A stretch of DNA of 34,569 nucleotides. Origin: CAZFER01 sp964517495. GTDB taxonomy: Bacteria; Hinthialibacterota; Hinthialibacteria; Hinthialibacterales; Hinthialibacteraceae. The notes beneath the pieces were generated by a model. That model did not search any database. It worked only from the letters and a program-made list of their open reading frames with translations, and was not told the origin of the DNA. Location of the stretch: positions 1 through 34,569 of the forward strand of contig CAZFER010000069.1 in NCBI GenBank assembly GCA_964517495.1, read 5' to 3'. Positions 1-8,366 of this stretch are shown here, piece by piece. A program made the translations under genes and the position numbers. The stretch's first letter is position 1, and every line of letters begins with the position of its first letter.

Positions 1-54
1 CCTCCGACCCCCTACTCCCGAAGCAGGTGCGCTACCAGCCTGCGCTACGCCCCG
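1..54 (-). tRNA. tRNA-Pro (anticodon CGG), 5' part only
   Basis: On the minus strand, position 54 downward reads as the 5' 54 bases of a tRNA: acceptor arm CGGGGCG, TA, D stem GCGC closed by GCGC around a loop containing GGTA, then anticodon stem CCTGC/GTAGG with one G-T pair around the loop TTCGGGA. That places CGG at positions 34-36, so the tRNA reads the proline codon CCG. The variable region and the 5' strand of the T stem (GGAGG) follow, and the gene then runs off the window edge, so the T loop, the 3' acceptor strand and any CCA cannot be seen. It lies just downstream of the pilin gene on the same strand. The whole visible cloverleaf agrees with bacterial tRNA-Pro. Confidence 0.9.
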
Positions 55-121
55 AATTCACTATCATAATCCTATACACCGATGCTGGCTTCATCAAGCC
101 TTATTTGCTAAACGCCTGGAT

Positions 122-790
122 TTATTTCATAAAAACAATATCTCCATTGCTGGTCAAGCCGTTACTGGCGTCGTAAGGAAAACCCATTCCCAGTGCATTG
201 TTATAGCCTCCCCGTTTGCCATCCGGCCCAGCACCCAATAGTACATATTGACCTTCTTTCAATGGTTGCAAACCGACTCTGTTCAATTGATCCCGATTGC
301 CGGCATTGAAAAAGTTCAAACCAATATCCCCGCCTGGAATGGCTGGATCCTCATCCGCATACATATAGGTATATGGGGGGACCAAATCCTGGGAAATCAG
401 ATTGCTGTTTGTATCTGCCCCCGAGGTAGGTGAGAAAAAGGGATCAAGTGGAATCGAGGACATATAGGCCACCGGTGAGGTTAAGGGAGCGAATAAGCCT
501 GCCATACCACCACGATCGTTTTGCGCACATCCACCCACGCAGGCGAAAACATCTCTCATTCGTTCTTGACCTTCAGTCCGGTCATCATCCCAAAAATCGA
601 CCAGAAGCACACCCCGATCCAGGCGCAGCTGCTCGATCGAAGTCATCATGTTTCGCATATCCGCTTGAGCCCGGGCAATTCGAGCTCGCATTTGGGCATT
701 CAAAAAGTTTGGTACGGCAATGGCGGCCAAAATCCCGATAATGGCCACAACAATCAGTAATTCGATAAGAGTAAAGCCTTTTTTGTTCAT
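122..790 (-). CDS. Type IV pilin / type II secretion pseudopilin-like protein
   Basis: A 222-residue protein with a classic class III prepilin leader: MNKKG followed by FTLIELLIVVAIIG, giving cleavage after Gly5, Phe at mature position 1 and Glu at position 5. The hydrophobic helix runs to about residue 28. The rest is a soluble globular domain without recognisable catalytic motifs. Its C-terminal part has a 'GAGPDGK' turn and ends in a 'YDASNG...SNGDIVF' stretch that I associate with pilin-like proteins abundant in uncultivated phyla such as Sumerlaeota, Hydrogenedentes and Omnitrophota. Such proteins are processed by PilD and assembled into pili or secretion pseudopili in the inner membrane. 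No pilus machinery genes are adjacent. GGAGG lies about 14 bases before the ATG, with a 4-codon ORF (801-787) in between that overlaps the start as ATATGA. Pilin class is certain; exact role is not. Confidence 0.88.
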   Translation of the reverse strand: MNKKGFTLIELLIVVAIIGILAAIAVPNFLNAQMRARIARAQADMRNMMTSIEQLRLDRGVLLVDFWDDDRTEGQERMRDVFACVGGCAQNDRGGMAGLFAPLTSPVAYMSSIPLDPFFSPTSGADTNSNLISQDLVPPYTYMYADEDPAIPGGDIGLNFFNAGNRDQLNRVGLQPLKEGQYVLLGAGPDGKRGGYNNALGMGFPYDASNGLTSNGDIVFMK

Positions 791-831
791 ATGAGTAACA
801 TATACCTCCCTAAATGTAGAACATAACAGGA

Positions 832-860
832 ATTATCATCGATCTTTGTATTCTTTTCAA
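832..860 (-). promoter_or_regulatory. Predicted sigma-70 promoter of the pilin gene
   Basis: On the minus strand TTGAAA (860-855), a 17-base spacer and GATAAT (837-832) give five of six matches in each hexamer. Transcription would begin near 825 and leave a leader of about 35 bases that contains the GGAGG ribosome binding site and the 4-codon ORF. This is a prediction from the consensus only. Confidence 0.5.
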
Positions 861-963
861 TCCTTACTGAAATAAATAAATGATATCCTGTTTCAAACCT
901 TGCCTCTTATTTTAAGTTTCGGTAACCTGAACGTAATACAAACTTGTCATCAACTTGTAAAAA

Positions 964-2154
964 ATGAAGAAGAGAAAACCTTCAACCCATATTACTCCAA
1001 CTAAATTGTTGAAAACAATCCAACTTCGTAATGAATCCTTCGCCTCGCTTTTGGATGAGGATTTGCTGCGTTTAATGCTGGATGAATCCACGATTGTGAA
1101 TTTCAAAACCGAGGATATCATCGTCAAACAGCATGATCCATCCGATTCGCTGTACCTTATTTTGAATGGTCGATGCACCGTCTATGTCAATGATCGCCTG
1201 ATCAGCCATATCGAGGCTGGAGATTTACTGGGTGAAATGGGGGTGATTCAAAATACCCCACGCAGCGCTACAGTAATAGCAATTGAAAACACCCAAGCTC
1301 TACGCATATCCGGCGAAACATTCCAAAAGATGTTGAAAAGCCCAAAGTTATCCTCCTGGATGCTCAACATGATGACAGACCGTCTCAAACGGGCATCCAC
1401 CGATGCGGCTCGTTTTTTGAAGGAAATGGAAGAGATCCGCATGGACCAAATGGAATTGGCGCGCGTGCAACGCTCATTATTACCCAAGGAACTTCCTTCT
1501 GATCCACGTTTTCGCGTCCATGTTCTCTATTCACCTTGTGCTTACGCGGGTGGAGATTATTACGATGCTATTATGCTGGATAAAAATCACCTGTTGCTCA
1601 TTGTCGCCGATGTCACTGGTCATGGTGCGCAAGCCTCCATCTCTATGGCGATCGTGCGATCATTTGTTCATCAGCCGAATATAGGCAAAACACCAAGTAC
1701 CATTCTTCGCCGTCTTAACCATTATCTATTTAAATATGGGCCATCACAACATTTTGTGACATCGCAATGCGCCGTCATCAATCTCCCTGAAAAGAAAATC
1801 CAATTCGCCTATGCTGGACATCCACCCTTGCTTCATCTTCGGGATGGAGAATGTAGTACCCTAAAAGGGAATCGATCGTTTTTCCTTCGTTTTCAAACCG
1901 ATGCCGAATTCAAATCATCGACTTTAAGCCTGCAATCCGGCGATCGTATTGCCTTTTATACGGATGGTGTGATTGAGACATTTAATCCGGAAGGGGATAT
2001 GTATAATGTGGATGGATTGGAACGTTATCTCTATAAAACCCACAAGCAATCCGTTTCAACGGTACCTTCACAACTTGAAACCGATCTCCATCAATTCCGG
2101 CAAGGCAGCCCGGTGGAAGACGACATCACCTTTTTGGTGGTAGAGATAACGTGA
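964..2154 (+). CDS. Cyclic-nucleotide-binding domain / PP2C (SpoIIE-type) serine phosphatase
   Basis: A 396-residue cytoplasmic signalling protein. Residues about 25-140 form a cNMP-binding beta-roll (Crp-like) with the phosphate-cassette region GDLLGEMGVIQNTPRSATV around residues 86-104. A helical linker rich in charged residues (about 140-175) leads to a SpoIIE/RsbU-type PP2C phosphatase at about 180-396. Metal-binding aspartate motifs are intact: GGDYYD (196-201), DVTGHG (216-221), a TDG motif in the third quarter of the domain and the terminal DDITF. It should therefore be an active phosphatase, probably acting on an anti-sigma-factor antagonist or similar partner-switching protein, gated by a ligand. 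No anti-sigma genes are present nearby. It precedes a membrane glycosyltransferase by 10 bases. I see no good Shine-Dalgarno before the ATG. Confidence 0.9.
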   Translation: MKKRKPSTHITPTKLLKTIQLRNESFASLLDEDLLRLMLDESTIVNFKTEDIIVKQHDPSDSLYLILNGRCTVYVNDRLISHIEAGDLLGEMGVIQNTPRSATVIAIENTQALRISGETFQKMLKSPKLSSWMLNMMTDRLKRASTDAARFLKEMEEIRMDQMELARVQRSLLPKELPSDPRFRVHVLYSPCAYAGGDYYDAIMLDKNHLLLIVADVTGHGAQASISMAIVRSFVHQPNIGKTPSTILRRLNHYLFKYGPSQHFVTSQCAVINLPEKKIQFAYAGHPPLLHLRDGECSTLKGNRSFFLRFQTDAEFKSSTLSLQSGDRIAFYTDGVIETFNPEGDMYNVDGLERYLYKTHKQSVSTVPSQLETDLHQFRQGSPVEDDITFLVVEIT

Positions 2155-2164
2155 TAATCCCCTT

Positions 2165-3742
2165 ATGTTCCCCAAATCATTGAATGCTTTTTCCTCAATT
2201 CATATTAGACCACAATATAGGCGAGTTTTGCTGATTACTCTGTGTTGCATCATCCTCTCCATACTGGCCTGGCGATCAATCAACCTTTTTTCTCCCCAGC
2301 GCCCCTTTACCGATTCAGGCGTATTCACCGCCGTTGCCCACCATTTGATACATGGGAAGGCGCTTTATCGCGAGGTTTGGGATCATAAACCACCGATGAT
2401 TTATTTTATTGATGCTGCGGCGTTTTCAATTTTCTCATCAGATATGAAAGCTATACGGTTGGTAGAACGGGGATTTGCCATCATTACCATACTGGCATTT
2501 TTCTTCATCCTTTATTTGATATTCAACAATCTCGTCATTGCTTTTTGTATGTCAATTGCTTTTAACACCCATTTTTATATTCCAGAGATATTTCAGGGCG
2601 GGAATCTAACAGAAGAATATGCGGTCACATTTTTGGTATTGGGTATTTTGTGTACCGTGATGTATCAAACAACTAATAAACATGCATTCTGGTATTATCC
2701 GTTTCTGGCGGGTTGCTGTTTTTCCTTTTCCGCCCTCACCAAAGAGCCATTTATTTTGTCAGCCATCCCGTGGCTGGTGTTCCTATTCATTCGTTCAAAA
2801 ACAAACGCTGCAAATGCTTATCACATTCTCCTTTATGCAGTAGGTGGTATCGCTTTTCCCTTTTTATGTTTCATCATCTATTTCTTCATGAATAACAATT
2901 TGAGCGATTGGATGACCGTGATTATTTATAACGTCCATTACGCTGAACACTCGCATTCCTCTCATTCGTATTTTCAATCCCTTTCCCAGCATGCGGTGGC
3001 TATATATTCTCTTATCATAGCGCGTTTTACGGTCACTCACATTTTATTTTGGCTGGGAATTGGTTCAGCCTTTTTTATGGTTTTTGTTCGCCGCTATCAT
3101 TATTTTCCCCTCGTTATACTTGCTGGATTGTTGATCGACCTGGCTGCAATTTCCCTTGGTGGATATACCATTGAACATTATTACCTGCAAATCATTCCCA
3201 CATTTATGCTAACCTGTACACTTGGCCTTGTATTCATGGTGGATTGTTTTCATCGTTGGAACCGGTCACCACTATGGATTATTTTGATTTTGATACTTCT
3301 ATTCAGTCTATTTGATGGAAGACCTCTCAAACGGTACATTTATCAGATATCAGCACCTGCAGGATATGCCCAGCCTGGCAGGATATCCAGCTACATCACT
3401 AAACATGCCCAAGAAAACGATACGTTATGGTGTGGCATCGGTGATAACTCAAAATATTATATCGAAACCGGCCTGCTCTCACCTGGCAAATACTTATATC
3501 TCTTCGAACATATAATTTTTGCATGGCCGGAAAAAGAACAACAAGAAACCATCGTCGATCAAGTCATGGATGCGATACAGAATAATTCTCCCACCTACAT
3601 TGTTTTATCTTTTGAGGATATTCAACGATTAAGAAAAATGGGATTTAACACTTTGATTGATTGGATTTACAGCCACTATCAAAAACGAGATGATATTCGT
3701 GAGGGTGGAACTGTATTGTACATAAATCGTGAAAGTGCATAA
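2165..3742 (+). CDS. PMT/ArnT-like (GT39-type) multi-pass membrane glycosyltransferase
   Basis: A 525-residue integral membrane protein with about ten or more hydrophobic helices. After the first helix (about residues 20-40) the periplasmic loop carries Asp50 in 'FTDSGVF' and the motif 'YREVWDHKPPMIYF' (68-81), characteristic of the PMT_2/ArnT-like family, which transfers sugars from polyprenyl-phosphate donors to lipids or proteins outside the inner membrane. The C-terminal soluble part (about 400-525) probably forms a periplasmic alpha/beta domain, as in related proteins. The acceptor cannot be told from sequence. The ATG follows the stop of the phosphatase gene by 10 bases, with no clear ribosome binding site, so the two are likely cotranscribed and perhaps translationally coupled. 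Family assignment is firm; substrate is unknown. Confidence 0.8.
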   Translation: MFPKSLNAFSSIHIRPQYRRVLLITLCCIILSILAWRSINLFSPQRPFTDSGVFTAVAHHLIHGKALYREVWDHKPPMIYFIDAAAFSIFSSDMKAIRLVERGFAIITILAFFFILYLIFNNLVIAFCMSIAFNTHFYIPEIFQGGNLTEEYAVTFLVLGILCTVMYQTTNKHAFWYYPFLAGCCFSFSALTKEPFILSAIPWLVFLFIRSKTNAANAYHILLYAVGGIAFPFLCFIIYFFMNNNLSDWMTVIIYNVHYAEHSHSSHSYFQSLSQHAVAIYSLIIARFTVTHILFWLGIGSAFFMVFVRRYHYFPLVILAGLLIDLAAISLGGYTIEHYYLQIIPTFMLTCTLGLVFMVDCFHRWNRSPLWIILILILLFSLFDGRPLKRYIYQISAPAGYAQPGRISSYITKHAQENDTLWCGIGDNSKYYIETGLLSPGKYLYLFEHIIFAWPEKEQQETIVDQVMDAIQNNSPTYIVLSFEDIQRLRKMGFNTLIDWIYSHYQKRDDIREGGTVLYINRESA

Positions 3743-3902
3743 ACATAGTCAGTGCATGATAAACTTATAAATTTTTACAAATGATGCATTTGTACCGCTC
3801 CTGCTTTTTAGTTTCTCGAATGGTCTGTTGACAAACGAGTGACAAAATTACACAGTTAAAGTACAAGTATGATTAAAGGGTAGATTGATGATACCGCCCA
3901 GC

Positions 3903-4448
3903 TCATGCTTTGGATTCACTTCCCGCTTCCTGCTCGGTTAATATACAATCCAAGGCATGTTCAGCCAGGGAGGCGACCTGGGATTTTCCCTTGGCGATCT
4001 GCTCCAATAAGGGGATGGCGGAAACGGCTTGCAAATCCTCCAGAAGATAAATTAACAGAGGATTGATCTTCCCGGTTTTACGCTGATCCTGCAGGCGTTC
4101 AATCAGCTGGGAAACTTCTTTTTTACCGGCATGCTTTCGAAGATAAATAAAGGCGGATTGATGTTCGTCCGGATGGGGGCTTTCCAATAATTCGATCAAT
4201 TCACGGGTGTCCTTGTTTTTTGCCCACTCGGCGGTTTTCTTTTCCAGCCATTTGACATATTTAATGAAAAAGAAGGAAACCACCATAAATAAAATCGCAC
4301 TTCCGATCACGATCCAGAAAAAAATGGGTGAATCGAAAAGCCGTGCGATGGGGAAGTATTTTTCAAAAAACCCTTTTTCCGGTTCCATTTGAGCCCACGC
4401 CGGAACCGAAATCAATAACGCAAAAATCATCATTATCCATGTTTTCAT
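3903..4448 (-). CDS. Small membrane-anchored HEAT-like repeat protein
   Basis: About 181 residues from the ATG at 4448. A second in-frame ATG at 4460 directly abuts the nadE stop and would add four residues. The N-terminus is a signal peptide (MKTWIMMIFALLISVPAWAQ), followed by a strong transmembrane helix (roughly residues 38-60, 'FFWIVIGSAILFMVVSFFFI') and a basic juxtamembrane stretch. The rest, predicted cytoplasmic, is alpha-helical with two or three degenerate HEAT/PBS-lyase-like repeats ('ELIELLESPHPDEHQSAFIY', 'AIPLLEQIAKGKSQVASLAE'). No catalytic residues can be seen. It is the last gene of a two-gene unit with nadE, but nothing suggests a role in NAD synthesis. Function is unknown; a scaffold role would fit HEAT repeats. 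Confidence 0.7.
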   Translation of the reverse strand: MKTWIMMIFALLISVPAWAQMEPEKGFFEKYFPIARLFDSPIFFWIVIGSAILFMVVSFFFIKYVKWLEKKTAEWAKNKDTRELIELLESPHPDEHQSAFIYLRKHAGKKEVSQLIERLQDQRKTGKINPLLIYLLEDLQAVSAIPLLEQIAKGKSQVASLAEHALDCILTEQEAGSESKA

Positions 4449-4460
4449 GTTATACACCAT

Positions 4461-6239
4461 TCATGATCCATATTTGTTGGTCACCGGCAAACGCCGGTCA
4501 CTGCCAAACGCCTTGGAAGTTACTCGTAATACGATCGCCGCCTGACGCCGCTTGTATTCAGCGCGATCCACCAGATTAATGGTACGTTTTACTATCGCCG
4601 GATCATAACCCAATTCAACAATTTCCGCCACACTGCAATCCTGCTCGATATAAGCGTGTAAAATACCATCCAATATATCATACTCAGGGAGGCTGTCCGT
4701 ATCGAGTTGGTCCGCCCGTAATTCAGCCGAGGGTGGTTTGTTGATGGTATTATCCGGTATGACAGAACCGTTGGCTGAGCGATTTCGATAGCGCGCCATC
4801 TCATACACCATGGTTTTGGGCACATCCGCAATCACCGCCAACCCACCACACATATCACCATAAAGGGTGGCATACCCCACCGCCATTTCGGACTTATTGC
4901 CGGTCGCCAATACCAAATAACCAAACTTATTGGATAGCGCCATTAAGATATTCCCCCGGATACGGGATTGAAGGTTTTCTTCCGTAATATCCGGTTCATA
5001 TCCCTTAAATTCATTATCAAATAATTCCAGGTATTTTACAAATATATCTTCAACAGCGAATTGCTTGTAAGTTATTCCAAGGTTTTCAACCAATTGTTGT
5101 GCATCACTCTTGCTGTGCTCCGATGAATACCGGCTGGGCATTGATACACCAACCACATGGTCTTTACCCAGGGCATCGGTGGCCAGCACCGCAGTAAGCG
5201 CTGAATCGATCCCCCCGCTAAGACCGATCACCACATTTTCAAAGCCATTTTTCTTCACATAATCCCGTATTCCCATCACCAGCGCCTGATAGGCATCCTC
5301 AATGGGATTGTAGAAAAATTCAATGGGTTGTGGCATAAACGGATTCGGAATCAAGGAAACATTGGGTTTAGTGTGGTGTGAAATCTGAGTGTGCCCTTCC
5401 GACTCAAAAAGTTGAACAGGCTCAATCCCCGCTAAATCAGAGGGTGTCATGTCACGCTGGATGGGAGCTGCCAGCCTGCCTCGATGGATTTCCTCAAAAC
5501 GAATATCCCCATAAACCAAATCTTCACCAAAAGCACACCCCTGCGCAATTGTTCGTCCTTGGGGAGAAACCACCATGCTTCGCCCATCAAATAACAATTC
5601 ATCCTGACCGCCGGTCTGATTACAAAATACCATTCCAATCGAGTAATCCTGGCAGCGGCTTTTTATTAATGTTTCCCGCTCAAGGCATCGGCCCACGCTA
5701 AATGGTGAGGCCGATAGACAAACAATAAAATCCACCCCGGTGGATGCCATATTAGCCACAATCTGAGGCTGCCAGATATCTTCACATATCAAAACACCAA
5801 AATCGGCCACATCGGTTTTGTACACCGATAAAAATTCACCCCGGCCAAAATAGCGTTTTTCATCAAACACCCGATAGTTTGGCAATCCCACCTTACGGGC
5901 CACACTCACCAGTTGCCCGTCATGAATGACCGCCGCCGCATTGTAACTATCTCCCTCTCGAATCACCAAACCTATAACAACAATCATCCCCTTTGTTTCT
6001 GGAATAATCTGCTGAAGATAATCTTGCTGATCGGATATAAACTGGGTTTTAAGTAACAGGTCTTTTGGGGGATAACCACATATCGCCAATTCAGGAAAGG
6101 TTAACAACTGAATTTCCTTTTCCCGCGCGTGATGAATCCACTCGATGATTTTTTTGGTATTTCCTACCAAATCACCGACCGTGGTATTGATCTGGGCCGC
6201 GCCAACCCGCAAAGATGAAAGTCTGCTCTTATTATCCAT
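4461..6239 (-). CDS. nadE: Glutamine-dependent NAD+ synthetase
   Basis: A two-domain enzyme of about 592 residues from the ATG at 6239 (a TTG at 6257 would add six residues). The N-terminal nitrilase-type glutaminase domain has the Glu-Lys-Cys triad: 'FPELAICGYPP' (Glu50), 'ARKVGLPNY' (Lys116) and 'LICEDIW' (Cys152). The C-terminal ATP-pyrophosphatase domain has the P-loop 'GLSGGIDSALTA' and the downstream motifs 'LVLATGNKSE' and 'YGDMCGG'. The enzyme amidates nicotinic acid adenine dinucleotide to NAD+, taking ammonia from glutamine. Its length and architecture suit the long bacterial form. The leader contains a perfect 8-base inverted repeat (6260-6280). Assignment is secure. Confidence 0.96.
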   Translation of the reverse strand: MDNKSRLSSLRVGAAQINTTVGDLVGNTKKIIEWIHHAREKEIQLLTFPELAICGYPPKDLLLKTQFISDQQDYLQQIIPETKGMIVVIGLVIREGDSYNAAAVIHDGQLVSVARKVGLPNYRVFDEKRYFGRGEFLSVYKTDVADFGVLICEDIWQPQIVANMASTGVDFIVCLSASPFSVGRCLERETLIKSRCQDYSIGMVFCNQTGGQDELLFDGRSMVVSPQGRTIAQGCAFGEDLVYGDIRFEEIHRGRLAAPIQRDMTPSDLAGIEPVQLFESEGHTQISHHTKPNVSLIPNPFMPQPIEFFYNPIEDAYQALVMGIRDYVKKNGFENVVIGLSGGIDSALTAVLATDALGKDHVVGVSMPSRYSSEHSKSDAQQLVENLGITYKQFAVEDIFVKYLELFDNEFKGYEPDITEENLQSRIRGNILMALSNKFGYLVLATGNKSEMAVGYATLYGDMCGGLAVIADVPKTMVYEMARYRNRSANGSVIPDNTINKPPSAELRADQLDTDSLPEYDILDGILHAYIEQDCSVAEIVELGYDPAIVKRTINLVDRAEYKRRQAAIVLRVTSKAFGSDRRLPVTNKYGS

Positions 6240-6259
6240 ATCGTATAAACTATTCAATC

Positions 6260-6280
6260 AAATGGTTTATATAACCATTT
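6260..6280. promoter_or_regulatory. Inverted repeat in the nadE leader
   Basis: AAATGGTT and AACCATTT form a perfect 8-base inverted repeat separated by TATAT, about 20 bases upstream of the nadE ATG. It could be an operator for a dimeric repressor or an AT-rich hairpin in the leader. I cannot match it to a named regulator's site, so the role is a guess. Confidence 0.3.
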
Positions 6281-6357
6281 AACCGTGATTCCCTTTAATT
6301 TCCAATAAGCACTCCCGGGTATAATGGCATCTTTATATTAAGTCGTTCCTATTTAAA

Positions 6358-8184
6358 TCACTTGCACGTGGTTATAACACGCTTGGGTGATTCTGGATTA
6401 CTAAGGTCAATATTTAAAGTGTACGGACACCATTCAACCGTGAAAATCCCGCTGCCATATTCCGAGTAGGTGTATGGGCTTGAGTACAACAAATAGGATT
6501 CATCATTCCATGGATTCACTGTTTCGCCATTGACCATGAAATCATCTCCCGTAAGGGAAAACAAGAAAACATCTCCACGGCGTGAAACAAAAGTCGCCCA
6601 ATCTTCACCAATTTCCAATGGCGACTCAGAAACTTGTTGTTTAAAATGGGCAAAAGAGGCGAAGTTGGCTTTCTCTTCAATTTCAAGCAAAAACGCTGAA
6701 TCTAAATCTTGAAAACTAAGCAGCGAAGCATTAATCCCCGAACTGGCTCTCATATGGGCAGAGCGCCACCAATAACTTCTCCCGGTTAGGGGACGGAATG
6801 CAAGATAAACATTCCCCACTTCTGCAAACCACCAATTGTTCTCATTTGTCAATGGTCCTAAATCTTCTGGAATCCAAACACGGGTGGGGAGTTGTACCAA
6901 CCGGTGATCCACTTTTTTATTTAAGGATGCTACCCCCTGGCGTTTTCGGTCACTCCGATGAAATTGGCAGAAGAGAACGTTTTTGTGCTGAAAACTGGTA
7001 GCATTCCATAGGTAAAACTCTTTTTCAAATGGGGGTGTCCCTCCACTATAAAGTTGATCGCCATTAAACGTAAATAACCGGTAAGAATTTCCCTCTTGAT
7101 CGCAAATCAACAGATCCCACGGCCGGGTTTGCCACGGAATCCTTTGATCGCGTAATTGAAACGATCCCAAGATGTAATTCGGGGTAACGTAAGTATACTT
7201 GCGGCCTACACCGGCTTGTTCAGGATAGCGGCGATCCATACAAAAACGGTTTGTTATATCGTATATCCCCCGATTTTGTCCATCCGTACCCAGCCGTACA
7301 AGTACTGGCGGTGGTAGATAATCTGTTCCTGCCAGGTGGAATGTTAAAGGTTGGATAGACTGTAATGGATCCAGCTTGGTTGTACCAAACAAAATATAAT
7401 GCAACCGGCTATCCTCTAATGGGGTTAACGCTTCAAACGAACGGCATCGCGCCCCACCCCAATAACCACCGATCGATTCCTGGGCAATATCGGTGACCAT
7501 CTGATCGATAATGGCATCGGATTTGGTTTGAATCTTATCATCCTGGCAAAAATCACGAAGCAATAAAAGTGCCGCTAAATCATGCGCATAATACACCGAT
7601 GACCGTTCCTCAAAGCCATATAATCCCCGCTGATCAAGCCAGTGGTTTATACGGCTCGAATGGTTGCGAATATGATCGTCATTCGATTTTTGATCCGGCC
7701 ATTGATAGTCAGGCGAGGCGTCTTTCACATAATTTGCCCAGAGGCAAAGAAAAGAATGCTTTACTATTTCCCGGCTTTCGGTGATGGTTCTTGACGGGTC
7801 ATTGGTTAATAGCGAATTTTTGTTTTCCTTGATAAAGGAGGCCACTTCACCCATCAAATGATTGATGGTATCACGTTGGAGGTTTTCATTTTCCATTGGA
7901 AACGATAACAGGCATCTCAACAACACCGACATGTCAATCAACTTGGATCGTTTCGATGAAAAGGTGCGTAACTGTTGATTCGCCCAATTAAGCCGTTGGT
8001 TGAGCATGACCATAGCAATGCACCGTTCATGGGTTGCGCCGGAAACCGAGGCTGAGATTTCTTGAAGGGCTTGCTTTTGCCGGGTAGGGAAATGATCCAA
8101 AATGGATTTCACCGGATCACCCATTGTTGTCAAAGGAATCAATACAAACAATAAGATCAATCCAGTATATTGTTTAATCAGCAT
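6358..8184 (-). CDS. Secreted heparinase-like toroid/beta-sheet protein, function unknown
   Basis: About 608 residues from the ATG at 8184, chosen because a GGTGGG lies upstream; an ATG at 8199 adds five residues. A signal peptide ('LIKQYTGLILLFVLIPLTTM') is followed by an alpha-helical N-terminal half and, from about residue 290, a beta-rich half full of aromatic residues. The middle has 'GGYWGGARCRSFEALTP' and a 'YTYVTPNYILGSFQLR' segment. This order resembles the alpha/alpha-toroid plus beta-sandwich proteins of the heparinase II/III type found in carbohydrate-degrading bacteria, which act on uronic-acid polysaccharides outside the cytoplasm. I cannot identify a catalytic Tyr/His set with confidence. 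The gene lies downstream of gyrB, separated by a palindromic repeat, and shows no operon partner. Treat the family link as tentative. Confidence 0.5.
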   Translation of the reverse strand: MLIKQYTGLILLFVLIPLTTMGDPVKSILDHFPTRQKQALQEISASVSGATHERCIAMVMLNQRLNWANQQLRTFSSKRSKLIDMSVLLRCLLSFPMENENLQRDTINHLMGEVASFIKENKNSLLTNDPSRTITESREIVKHSFLCLWANYVKDASPDYQWPDQKSNDDHIRNHSSRINHWLDQRGLYGFEERSSVYYAHDLAALLLLRDFCQDDKIQTKSDAIIDQMVTDIAQESIGGYWGGARCRSFEALTPLEDSRLHYILFGTTKLDPLQSIQPLTFHLAGTDYLPPPVLVRLGTDGQNRGIYDITNRFCMDRRYPEQAGVGRKYTYVTPNYILGSFQLRDQRIPWQTRPWDLLICDQEGNSYRLFTFNGDQLYSGGTPPFEKEFYLWNATSFQHKNVLFCQFHRSDRKRQGVASLNKKVDHRLVQLPTRVWIPEDLGPLTNENNWWFAEVGNVYLAFRPLTGRSYWWRSAHMRASSGINASLLSFQDLDSAFLLEIEEKANFASFAHFKQQVSESPLEIGEDWATFVSRRGDVFLFSLTGDDFMVNGETVNPWNDESYLLYSSPYTYSEYGSGIFTVEWCPYTLNIDLSNPESPKRVITTCK

Positions 8185-8315
8185 GCGATAACCCACCATA
8201 CATAACTATTCTGTTTTTTATATTTCATCTTTGTGGGCATTCAGTATCGTTTCAAAATCAAATTTCATGTTAACGTGAACCCAAAATATATAGCGAAATT
8301 AGAGAGGAATATATG

Positions 8316-8344
8316 TGTAGGGGTAGACCTATGTGTCTACCCCC
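8316..8344. repeat. REP-like palindrome downstream of gyrB
   Basis: GGGGTAGAC (8320-8328) and GTCTACCCC (8335-8343) are perfect 9-base inverted arms around a 6-base loop, starting 24 bases after the gyrB stop. The arrangement GTAGGGG...CCCC resembles dispersed palindromic repeats seen between genes in many bacterial genomes. It may also terminate gyrB transcription, although no T-tract follows on the minus strand. Confidence 0.55.
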
Positions 8345-8366
8345 ATTTTCTAATTCGTCCAATGGA

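Noticed and set aside
1..790. tRNA-Pro as an attachment site of an integrated element
   Set aside because: The tRNA is cut by the window edge and no integrase gene or duplicated tRNA 3' end is visible in the window.
3776..3794. Palindrome TACAAATG-ATG-CATTTGTA between convergent genes as a terminator
   Set aside because: Perfect 8-base arms, but AT-rich and weak, and no T-tract follows on either strand in the proper place.
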